This document shows, one piece after another, positions 8,969 through 16,843 of a DNA stretch of 64,000 nucleotides. The position numbers and the translations under genes were made by a program. Origin of the DNA: Candidatus Accumulibacter phosphatis. Its GTDB lineage: Bacteria; Pseudomonadota; Gammaproteobacteria; Burkholderiales; Rhodocyclaceae. The notes beneath the pieces are model-generated. The model searched no databases, was not told the DNA's origin, and worked only from the letters and a program-made list of their open reading frames with translations. The stretch is taken from positions 26,846 to 90,845 of the forward strand of contig NZ_SPMY01000053.1 in assembly GCF_012939955.1 (NCBI RefSeq), read 5' to 3'. Numbering within the stretch: position 1 is the first letter of the stretch; each line of letters opens with the position of its first letter.

Positions 8969-11926
8969 TCAGGGGCTATGGACTTCTCCCATGGCAAGCA
9001 GGATCAGTGGCTGTGTGCCGGCGAGGCGACGGGCGTTGAGCATCATTTGCACTCGCCCGCTGCCGTGGATGTCGACCTCGACCGGGAAGTCCTCGACGGC
9101 CTCGTCGCGTGGCAGGATGTTCAGCAGTAGCTCGCGAAAGGCCGGCAGGTCCCACTGCCGGTTGGCAAGATCGCCTAACTGCCGGCCGATGGTTTCTTCC
9201 TTCGCGACCTGGAAGCGCTGGTAGAAGGCGCGGCTGGCGGCAATCACCTGCAGCTCGCCGTCAAGCACCAGCAAGGGTTCGCGCACCGTATCGACGATGC
9301 TCTCCGAAAACAGCTGCGCTGCGCTGGCACGCGAATTGGCGTCGATGCGGGCAGTGATATCGGCGAAGGTCATGACCACGCCGTCGATGTCGTCGTCGAG
9401 CGTGCGATAAGGCTTCAGGCGTACCTGATAGTAGCTGCCGGTGATGGTACGTACTTCCTGCTCGCCCGGCAGCTGGCTGTCGAGCACCGCCTGGGCATCG
9501 ATCAGCAAGTCACGCGCTTCGATAGTGGACTTGATATCGGCCAGCGGCCGGCCGACGTCGGCTGCCTGCAGATGATAAAAATCCACTGCTTCGCTGGTGA
9601 AGCGCTGGATGCACAGCTGCTGGTCGAGGAAAATGATACCGCCGCTAATGTTGTCGAGCAGGTTCTTGAGGTCGTTCTGTGTCTTCGTCAGATGAGCGGT
9701 GTTGGCTTGCAGCTCGCCGTTCACCGTCACCAGTTCTTCGTTGATCGACTGCAGTTCCTCCTTCGATGTTTCCAGTTCCTCGATGGTGGACTGCAGTTCC
9801 TCATTGGTCGATTGCAATTCCTCGTTGCTTGACATCAGCTCTTCGTTGGCCACTTGCTGCCTCTCGATGGTCGACTGCAGCGCTTCCCAGGTATGCGCGA
9901 GTTCGCTCTCGAGCTCCTCGATGCGCCGCATCTCGGGTGAGCTCGCATCGGGTGGGGCAGTGGACGCATCCCTTGCCGCTGTCGGGGTCTCCTCCTGAAA
10001 ACTCACCAGCAGCAATTGATGGCCGTCCGCGTCGGCCAGCGGGTGCACGCTCAATCTGACGTTCCGCAACTCACCATCGATCTTCACCACGACCTGGCGT
10101 CCGCGGGTCGTCGTGCGTTCTTCGGTCGCCCGGTGCAGGGCGGAGCGCAGTTCGGCGCGCAGACTATCGAGCGCCATGTCGACGACGCTGAGTGTCGCCT
10201 GGCCTGGTGCCGGGCGCAGGAACCTGTCGGTGTCGCCGTGCACGAAGACGATATTGCCCGCTGCGTCGGTGACCACCGAGGCCGGCGCGAACAATTGCAG
10301 GAGCGCGCGCCGCGTGAGTTCAGCGAGATTTACCGGCGCGAGCTTGCCGGCCACCTGGTGTGTGGCGCGGCCAGGGTTTGCCGTCTGCCACGAGAGGTCA
10401 CCGAGGAGCATGGTGCTGTTCGGCCTGCTGGCGCCAATTGCCCTGTAGAACTTCCATTTGCGGTTGACCGCCGTAAACAGTTCGGCATGCATGCCGATAC
10501 TCTCGGCCGGTGACAGGAAGAGCACCCCGTTCGTTCGCAAGGCGTAGTGCAGCGAGCGAATCAGTTGGTTCTGCAACTCCGGCTCGAGGTAGATCATCAC
10601 GTTGCGGCAGCAGATCAGGTCGAGCTGGCTGAACGGCGGATCCTTGATGACGTTCTGGACGGCGAACACCAGCATTTCGCGAATCTCCTTCCTGACGCGG
10701 TAGCCGGCATCCTCGTGGAGGAAGAAAGTGTGTAGCTGGGCGGGCGTCAGATCGGCGGCGATGTTGGGCAGATAGAAGCCGGCGCGGGCGCTGGCGATCG
10801 ACTCCTCGTCGAGATCGGTGCCGTAAATCTGGACCTTGAATGCTTTCTGCGTTTCGCTCATGAATTCGCGCACCAGGATGGCCACCGAGTAGGCCTCTTC
10901 TCCGGAGGCGCAGCCGGCTACCCAGATGCGGAACACGTAGTCGGCGGGTTTGTCGGCGAACAGCTGCGGCAGGATCTCCTGTTTCAGTACCTTGAAGGCT
11001 TCGGGGTCGCGGAAGAAACGGGTGACATTGATGAGCAGGTCCTTGAATAGCGCTCGCCCTTCTTCCGGATGGGCCGCGACATAGGCGCGGTAGTCGTCGA
11101 TACTGCGCAGCCGGTGCTGCAGCACTCGCCGCGCGATGCGCCGGCCGATGGTACCCTTCTTGTAGTGTGAAAAATCGTGGCCGGTGCTGGCGTGCAACAC
11201 GGTCAGCACGGCGTCGATATCGACTGCAGTCGCCTCGTTCGCCTGCGGCGACGGATGAACGTTGTTGCTGAGCTGGCGCGCAGTAGCCAGCAGCACTGTC
11301 GGCATGTCGGCAGCCGGCAGGACATGGGTCGCATAAGCGGCGTGAATGACACTTCCCGGCATGCCAGGGAACTTCGCCGAGCTCGGCTCCTGGACCAGCG
11401 TGATGCCGCCGGCGCCGTGGATGGCGCGCATCCCCAGGGTGCCGTCGCTGCCGGTGCCCGAGAGAATGACGCCGATCGCCTGGTCACCCTGGTCATCGGC
11501 CAGCGAGCGCAGGAAAGCGTCGATCGGCATGCGCTGGCCGCGTGGCAACTCCGGCACGGCAACACACAGCTGGCCGTGCACGATGGCCATCTCACGGTTG
11601 GGTGGAATGATGTAAACGCGATTGGCGGCCACCGCCACGCCATTTTCGGCCTCGACGACCGGCATTGCCGTCGACCGTTGCAGAATTTCGGTGAGCAGGC
11701 TGGCATGACCGGGATCGAGATGCGGCACCAGCACGAAAGCCAGGCCGCAGTCGTCTGGCAGGTGGCGAAAGAATTCCTCGAACGCCTCCAGCCCGCCGGC
11801 CGAGGCACCGATGCCGACGATCGGAAAGTGCGTGCGCTCGCCGTGCCCTGGGTGCTCAGTGGCCGTTGCCGCGGCTGCTGCCGCTTGCCCCGGGGGCGGT
11901 GCTGTGTCGCTTTTGTCTTTGCTCAT
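8969..11926 (-). CDS. CheB-CheR-PAS hybrid chemotaxis-type methylesterase/methyltransferase
   Basis: A 985-residue fusion. A CheB-type methylesterase comes first (GIGASAGGLEA with the catalytic serine, GTGSDGTLG with the catalytic aspartate) but has no receiver. A CheR-type SAM methyltransferase follows (VWVAGCASGEEAYS). Next is a long coiled coil made of repeated NEELQSTNEELQ units (9.70-9.87 kb), and then two PAS-like domains at the C-terminus. The ATG at 11926 (MSKDKSD) has AGAGGT at good spacing; an upstream TTG at 11968 would overlap the previous gene. It follows a histidine kinase, receiver and HD-GYP gene on the same strand, so it probably belongs to that phosphorelay. Such hybrids are known, but their substrates are mostly unclear. 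Confidence 0.9.
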   Translation of the reverse strand: MSKDKSDTAPPPGQAAAAAATATEHPGHGERTHFPIVGIGASAGGLEAFEEFFRHLPDDCGLAFVLVPHLDPGHASLLTEILQRSTAMPVVEAENGVAVAANRVYIIPPNREMAIVHGQLCVAVPELPRGQRMPIDAFLRSLADDQGDQAIGVILSGTGSDGTLGMRAIHGAGGITLVQEPSSAKFPGMPGSVIHAAYATHVLPAADMPTVLLATARQLSNNVHPSPQANEATAVDIDAVLTVLHASTGHDFSHYKKGTIGRRIARRVLQHRLRSIDDYRAYVAAHPEEGRALFKDLLINVTRFFRDPEAFKVLKQEILPQLFADKPADYVFRIWVAGCASGEEAYSVAILVREFMSETQKAFKVQIYGTDLDEESIASARAGFYLPNIAADLTPAQLHTFFLHEDAGYRVRKEIREMLVFAVQNVIKDPPFSQLDLICCRNVMIYLEPELQNQLIRSLHYALRTNGVLFLSPAESIGMHAELFTAVNRKWKFYRAIGASRPNSTMLLGDLSWQTANPGRATHQVAGKLAPVNLAELTRRALLQLFAPASVVTDAAGNIVFVHGDTDRFLRPAPGQATLSVVDMALDSLRAELRSALHRATEERTTTRGRQVVVKIDGELRNVRLSVHPLADADGHQLLLVSFQEETPTAARDASTAPPDASSPEMRRIEELESELAHTWEALQSTIERQQVANEELMSSNEELQSTNEELQSTIEELETSKEELQSINEELVTVNGELQANTAHLTKTQNDLKNLLDNISGGIIFLDQQLCIQRFTSEAVDFYHLQAADVGRPLADIKSTIEARDLLIDAQAVLDSQLPGEQEVRTITGSYYQVRLKPYRTLDDDIDGVVMTFADITARIDANSRASAAQLFSESIVDTVREPLLVLDGELQVIAASRAFYQRFQVAKEETIGRQLGDLANRQWDLPAFRELLLNILPRDEAVEDFPVEVDIHGSGRVQMMLNARRLAGTQPLILLAMGEVHSP

Positions 11927-11964
11927 GGTGTACCTCTGCTGCTCAAGCGTCGCGCGGATGGTCT

Positions 11965-13362
11965 TCAATCCGGCAGGCTGACGGTAACCGTGGTGCCGCC
12001 ATCCACAATGCTGTCAAAGCTGATCTCACCCCCATGTGCGCGTACGATGTCGCGCGCCATGGTCAGCCCCAGGCCGGTTCCCTTGCCGACCGGCCGGGTG
12101 GTGTAGAAAGGATCGAAGACGCGCGGCAGGGCGCTTGGCTCGATACCGGCGCCGTTGTCGCTGACCTCGATCAGCGCCTGTTGACCGTCGAAACGGCTGC
12201 ACACACGCACTTCGCCGGTCGCTCCTCGAGCTTCGATAGCCTGAACCGCGTTGTTGAGGATTGCCAGCAAGGCCTGCGCCAGATGGCCGGGTAAACACAG
12301 GAGCGGCTTTACGACACCCAGCTCGCAAACCAGCGCCGCGCCAGGAAGAAGCCTTTTCTCCGCCATCGCGCACGCGGAACGGATGAGTTGGTTGAGGTCG
12401 ACGACATCTTCCTCCGGTTTGTCGATGTTGGAAAAACCCTTGAGGTCGCTGACGATTCGCGCCACCCTGTCGACGCCGCCGATGCTGTCGTGCAGCAGCG
12501 CGGAAAAGTCTTCGAGAAGAAAGTCGACATCGGCTGCGGCGATGAGCGCGTTGCCACCCGCCAGCCTCTTGAGCGCTGCGGCCAGGTCGGCAAGTTTGCC
12601 GAGATAGGTTTCGGCCGTGCGCAGGTTGCTGCGCACAAAAGCGATGGGATTGTTGATCTCGTGCGCAACGCCTGCGGCCAGCGCGCCCACCGAGGCGAGG
12701 CGTTCAGCCTGGTAGGCCTGGCGCTGGCGTTCGTCGAGCAGGTTCACCTGCGCGGCGACGCGGCCCGCAAAGTCTTCCGCAAGGGCCTGCTGCCGGGCTT
12801 CCGATTCTGCCAGCGCGGCGCTTTGTTGCGCCAGCGCTGCGGCGTGCGCCCGGTGTTCGGCCTGCTGTTCGGCCTGTTGTTTGGCCCGCTGTGTGGCAGA
12901 TTCGCTCCTCAGGCAGGTCGCTGCGCCGAGCAGCAGTTCAGCGATCACCCTCGCCGCTGCCTGGCGCGCGGCGGGCAAAGCCTGTGGCGCCTGCAGGTAA
13001 GCGACAGCTTCGTGTTCGCACAGGATCTCGATCCGCGCGTCCGCCGGCAGCGCTGCTGCGCCGCCAATCACCGTGCCAGCCAGGTCCTGGAGGGCGACTG
13101 GAGAATCGAGCAGCAGGCTCAAGGATGCGCACAGGCGATCCATGTCCGCCGGCCGCAGCAAGGCAGCCAGGGACAAATGTGGATCGAAGTTAGGAGCTGC
13201 TGCGGACAAAGCGCCCTCGCGGTGTTGTGTGGAGCAGACGCGCCGTCGCCCGACGGTGGCGTACGAGCGTGTCGGCGAACGATACGCCCTAAGTGCGGGT
13301 GTGTGCAGCTTTTCATGAAGCCAGGGGGAAGGTCTTGGCTCCGGTCTTGCCGTGCCAGTCAT
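11965..13362 (-). CDS. Soluble sensor histidine kinase
   Basis: About 465 residues. The N-terminal part (from NFDPHLSLAALLRPADMD) has no recognised fold and no membrane helix. An alanine- and glutamine-rich coiled coil leads into the HisKA box (GVAHEINNPIAF) and a HATPase with LNNAVQAIE, DNGAGI and GKGTGLGLT. The start is uncertain: the open frame runs back to 13440 inside the receiver gene, so I chose the ATG at 13362. A TTG nearer 13.2 kb is also possible. It lies 24 bases after the stand-alone receiver and 38 before the CheB-CheR start, in one likely operon of minus-strand signalling genes. Confidence 0.82.
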   Translation of the reverse strand: MTGTARPEPRPSPWLHEKLHTPALRAYRSPTRSYATVGRRRVCSTQHREGALSAAAPNFDPHLSLAALLRPADMDRLCASLSLLLDSPVALQDLAGTVIGGAAALPADARIEILCEHEAVAYLQAPQALPAARQAAARVIAELLLGAATCLRSESATQRAKQQAEQQAEHRAHAAALAQQSAALAESEARQQALAEDFAGRVAAQVNLLDERQRQAYQAERLASVGALAAGVAHEINNPIAFVRSNLRTAETYLGKLADLAAALKRLAGGNALIAAADVDFLLEDFSALLHDSIGGVDRVARIVSDLKGFSNIDKPEEDVVDLNQLIRSACAMAEKRLLPGAALVCELGVVKPLLCLPGHLAQALLAILNNAVQAIEARGATGEVRVCSRFDGQQALIEVSDNGAGIEPSALPRVFDPFYTTRPVGKGTGLGLTMARDIVRAHGGEISFDSIVDGGTTVTVSLPD

Positions 13363-13385
13363 GCCTGCGCTGCAAGGCGAGCGTT

Positions 13386-13952
13386 TCAGTCGCGCTTCAG
13401 CGCGTCCGGGTCGAGCATTACCGAGCCGTCCGGCCCCCATAGTACGTGCGTGATGCCAGGTTCCAGCGCTTCCAGTCGCTTGCGCTCGAAATCTTCGGCA
13501 GTGAGCAGGCCTTGCTTGAGGCGTGCCTGGTCGGCGATCTTCTGGGTTTCGTTCTGCAGTTCCTGAAACGCCAGGGCTTGCCCGATGGTCGCCACGAGCT
13601 CGTAATCATTCCACGGTTTGGCGATGAAGCGGATGATGCCCGCTTCGTTGATCGCCGCGATCAAGCCATTCAGGTCGGTGTAGCCGGAAAGAATCAGTCT
13701 TGCGGCGTTCGGTTGCAGCTCACGAAACTGCTTGAGAAAGGCGACGCCGTCCATGCCCGGCATGCGGTAGTCGGAGAGCACCAGATCGTAAGGCGTCTCG
13801 AAGGCATTCTCCAGGGCCTGCATGGGGTCATTGCAGCTGTCCACGGTGAGCGGAAACACTTTGCCGCCGCTTGCGCAAGGCGTCATCGCCAGGAGTCTGC
13901 GCAAGGATTTGAGAATGCTGTCTTCGTCATCGACGATCAGGATACGGGGCAT
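13386..13952 (-). CDS. Stand-alone response regulator receiver
   Basis: 188 residues. The receiver starts PRILIVDDEDSILKSLRRLL, has the phospho-acceptor context LVLSDYRMPGMDG and the conserved lysine in FIAKPWND. The C-terminal 60 residues form a short helical tail (LQNETQKIADQARLKQ) with no DNA-binding or enzymatic domain, so output is probably by protein contact. It is 20 bases downstream of the HD-GYP regulator and just upstream of a histidine kinase, which makes the kinase its likely partner. Confidence 0.88.
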   Translation of the reverse strand: MPRILIVDDEDSILKSLRRLLAMTPCASGGKVFPLTVDSCNDPMQALENAFETPYDLVLSDYRMPGMDGVAFLKQFRELQPNAARLILSGYTDLNGLIAAINEAGIIRFIAKPWNDYELVATIGQALAFQELQNETQKIADQARLKQGLLTAEDFERKRLEALEPGITHVLWGPDGSVMLDPDALKRD

Positions 13953-13972
13953 TTCGGGGCTCCTCCTCGAAG

Positions 13973-15292
13973 CTAGTGCGGCATGCTGTCGCGGCGGATG
14001 TGCAGTACCAGCGACAAGGCTTCGCGCTTCGCGTAGGCCTGTATCTCGCGTACCAGCTTGGCGTCCAGCAGGTAGTCGGCGGCGAGCAGCAAGCTGCCGT
14101 CACGCGCTATCAAATCGCGGGCCAGTACCATCCCGACCTGGAGCCTGTCTACCGGCACCTGCAACTCGTGCTCGCCATCTTCAATCGGTGCGTTGTGGAG
14201 ATCCAGCAGCGCGTCGATGACCACCGGGCAGTAACGCTTGCCACACGATTTGACGAGCAGGCTCTTGGCTTCGTCGGCGTTGAATCGCCTCTCGGAAAGG
14301 GTGCCGATCTGCAGACCGTCATAGTCGTTGGCGACCGCCAGAATGCGCGCGCCCAGCGGGATCGCGAGCCCGGCGAGGCCATCTGGAAAGCCCTGGCCAT
14401 CGAAGTGCTCGTGATGCGCCCGGATGAGGTCGGCGACCGGCTTCAGATCGGGCAGCGGCAGCAGTGCGTTGGCGCCAACGAGACTGTGCTTGCGGTAACG
14501 TGCCAATTCCTCGCCTTTCAACTTCGGCACCGGCTTGGCAAACATCGCATCGGGGAAGCCGATCTTGCCGATATCGTGGAGCAGGCCGGCGATGAAGATA
14601 TTCTGTTGCGTCTTGGCATCTAGCTTCAGCTTGATTGCCAGCTTGCGCGCCAGGTCGGCGACGCGACGGGCGTGCCCACCGACCGATCCATCGCGTAACT
14701 CCAGCAGAGTCGAGAAGATCTTGATCGAGACCAGAAAACTCTGTTTGAGCGTGTCGTTGGCGATGTTGAGGAAGCCATTGACCTGCTCGATCTCGGCAGT
14801 ACGTGCCCTGACCCGCGCCTCGAGGTCGCTGTTGAGTGCTTTCAGCTCGTCGTTCTGGCTTTGGGTCAAGGCCAGCAGGCGGCTGTTTTCACCCTGCAGC
14901 TGTTGCCGTTCCAGGGCGTCGCGGACAATCAGCACGATATCGTGGTCGTCCCAGGGCTTGGCGATGTAACGGTAGATCTCGCCCTTGTTGATGGCGTTGA
15001 CGGTCGCGGTCATGTCCGCATAGCCGGTGAGCAGTATGCGCACCGCTCGCGGCCATTCGGCACGCACCCGTTCGAGAAACTGGGCGCCATCCATCTCCGG
15101 CATGCGCATGTCGGAAATCACCAGGTCGACGTTTTCCCGGGCCAGCAGATCCAGTCCGGCGGCACCGCCTTCGGCGGTCAGAATTCGATAGCCGCAGGGC
15201 CGGAAAAGTCGGCGCAGGGCGCTAAGGATCGACGGCTCGTCATCTACCAGGAGCAGCGTCGGTGGGGCCGGCGGCGAAGTCTGTTCGCTCAT
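13973..15292 (-). CDS. Two-component regulator with HD-GYP phosphodiesterase output (RpfG-like)
   Basis: 439 residues. An N-terminal receiver (LLLVDDEPSILSALRRL, DLVISDMRMPEMDG, IAKPWDDHD) is joined by a coiled coil (about 130-180) to an HD-GYP domain. The metal-site motifs GLLHDIGKIGFP and HHEHFDGQGFPDGLAG are present; the usual GYP reads GFP. HD-GYP enzymes hydrolyse c-di-GMP or related cyclic dinucleotides. It is the first gene of the minus-strand signalling operon running down to the CheB-CheR hybrid, and complements the EAL protein at 6.5-8.9 kb. Confidence 0.9.
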   Translation of the reverse strand: MSEQTSPPAPPTLLLVDDEPSILSALRRLFRPCGYRILTAEGGAAGLDLLARENVDLVISDMRMPEMDGAQFLERVRAEWPRAVRILLTGYADMTATVNAINKGEIYRYIAKPWDDHDIVLIVRDALERQQLQGENSRLLALTQSQNDELKALNSDLEARVRARTAEIEQVNGFLNIANDTLKQSFLVSIKIFSTLLELRDGSVGGHARRVADLARKLAIKLKLDAKTQQNIFIAGLLHDIGKIGFPDAMFAKPVPKLKGEELARYRKHSLVGANALLPLPDLKPVADLIRAHHEHFDGQGFPDGLAGLAIPLGARILAVANDYDGLQIGTLSERRFNADEAKSLLVKSCGKRYCPVVIDALLDLHNAPIEDGEHELQVPVDRLQVGMVLARDLIARDGSLLLAADYLLDAKLVREIQAYAKREALSLVLHIRRDSMPH

Positions 15293-15528
15293 TTTCTCGC
15301 ATCAGTTGTTTCGGCATTACGGCAGGCATGCGCCGCGTCGGGGGAGGAATCCCTCTGCCCGAGCAGTAGCAGAAGCATCGCCGGCAGCTTGTGATTTTCC
15401 CGTCAGTTTTGCACTTTACTCCATTCGCCACGGCCCTTGCATCCCTTGTCGACCCGTTCTGGCAGTATGCGCAGTCGTGGTTTGCTCGGCGCGTCCCCGC
15501 GCCAGGCGGGGTGCCGGAGCGCGAGGTC

Positions 15529-16662
15529 TCAAAGCTCGATGCGATACGGCGCATTGGCGACCGGGTTGTACTCGGCACGATAGCTCAGTTCAGCCTGCCG
15601 AGCCGGCGCAGCCCAGCCGAGCGTCGTCTTGCTGGCATAGTTGAAGCACAGCGTCGGTGCTTGCTGCAGCGAGCGGGCGATGATGCGCTGCATCGCTTCG
15701 GCATCGGGGTGTCGGAAGCGACTGCCATTGGTGCTGACCAGAAAGCGCGGACTGTCGATCAGCGCCAGCAACTCGTCGCTGACGTTGCCGGCGCTGCCAT
15801 GGTGAGCGACTTTCACCGCGTCGACCCTGAGGATGGGCTGGCCGCGTTGTTGCAGCAGGCGTTTTAGCGAGGCGGTGATCACCTCGTGGTAGGCGTCGGC
15901 CAGGAAAAGGCAGGACTTGCCGGCGAATTCGGCCAGGAAGGCGATCGAACTGCCGTTGGCGGCCGATTTGTCGACTTTCAGCTGGCGTTCGAGCAGGCTG
16001 TCGAGTTCGGGTGTGGTGCCGAGCAGGCCTTGCCCGGGCAGGTAGGCCTTGAGCTGCGCCAGGCGTTGCCAGGCGGCGTCGAGATCGCCGGGGGTGACGC
16101 TCGGGCCAAGGTCCTTTTCCCAGGCCTTGCGCATCTGCGCCAGCGTCGCCGGTGTCGGCGACAGCAGGGTCAGCTTCAAGCCGCCGGCCAGCGTGCGTTC
16201 GGGCAGCGGGCCGTCGTCAGGGACCACCACTGCCTGCCCGGAAAACGCCCCGTTCCATTGCTCGTCTTCAAAACGGCGAACGATCAGGGCGCTGAGGAAC
16301 TCGCCCTGCTTGCCGCCCAGGACGCGTCCGCCGCTGCTCAGATGGTTCCAGCCGTTGAACCACAGGTCGATGACCCGGATCGGCAGCGGCTGATTGGCGA
16401 GCAGGCGCACGATGCCTTCGACATGATCGGTATCAACGTGGCTCATGACCACCAGCTCGAAACGCCGGTCGCCGGCCGGCAGTGCGTCCAGGCGTGCCTC
16501 GAGATGCTTGTAGGTGGCAATCGGGCCTCCGTCGATGAGCAGCCGGCGCGTGCGTGAGCTGTCGCCGTACTCGACGAACAGGCAGTCGCCGTGCAGTGCC
16601 GGCAGCATTTCGATGCGAAAAAAGCGGCTGTCCTTACCCAGGTCGCTCGGCGTGCTCATCAT
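15529..16662 (-). CDS. ComEC-like metallo-beta-lactamase-fold hydrolase
   Basis: 377 residues, soluble. The metal-binding motif reads MSHVDTDHVEGI, the HxDxDH form found in ComEC-type metallo-beta-lactamase domains. Later ligand motifs are LFLADAYHEV and KVAHHGSAGN. No membrane channel is fused, so it is a stand-alone hydrolase; substrates of this group (possibly nucleic acids or phosphodiesters) are not settled. The ATG at 16662 has GGAG five bases upstream. A REP-like repeat separates it from the upstream CHAT gene on the same strand, so membership of the same transcript is uncertain. I include it in the conflict-type island as inference. Confidence 0.82.
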   Translation of the reverse strand: MMSTPSDLGKDSRFFRIEMLPALHGDCLFVEYGDSSRTRRLLIDGGPIATYKHLEARLDALPAGDRRFELVVMSHVDTDHVEGIVRLLANQPLPIRVIDLWFNGWNHLSSGGRVLGGKQGEFLSALIVRRFEDEQWNGAFSGQAVVVPDDGPLPERTLAGGLKLTLLSPTPATLAQMRKAWEKDLGPSVTPGDLDAAWQRLAQLKAYLPGQGLLGTTPELDSLLERQLKVDKSAANGSSIAFLAEFAGKSCLFLADAYHEVITASLKRLLQQRGQPILRVDAVKVAHHGSAGNVSDELLALIDSPRFLVSTNGSRFRHPDAEAMQRIIARSLQQAPTLCFNYASKTTLGWAAPARQAELSYRAEYNPVANAPYRIEL

Positions 16663-16672
16663 TGATCTCCAG

Positions 16673-16843
16673 TTAATGTGAAAGTCGCGTATGCGACTCA
16701 CGAACCTCCCTTCTCCCCTCGCGGGAGAAAGGCCAGGGGTGAGGCGGGGAATTCAGGGAGCATGCTCCCTGCCCGGCGAACGATTCCGGCGTGCAAGCCG
16801 GAATGCGCACTGCAAGTGAGAGGGGGAACGGTCATGACCGTCA
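16673..16843. repeat. REP-like composite repeat, copy 1 (both modules)
   Basis: Begins TTAATGTGAAAGTCGCG, as copies at 30664, 48022 (TTAG) and 63873 do. Hairpin AGTCGC-gtat-GCGACT is at 16683-16698, followed by a pyrimidine/purine hairpin around CTCGCGGGAGAA. A second module has the perfect palindrome AGGGAGCATGCTCCCT (16755-16770) and ATTCCGGC/GCCGGAAT (16783-16804). It ends GGTCATGACCGTCAG, and its TCA at 16841-16843 is the stop codon of the CHAT gene on the minus strand. Confidence 0.85.
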
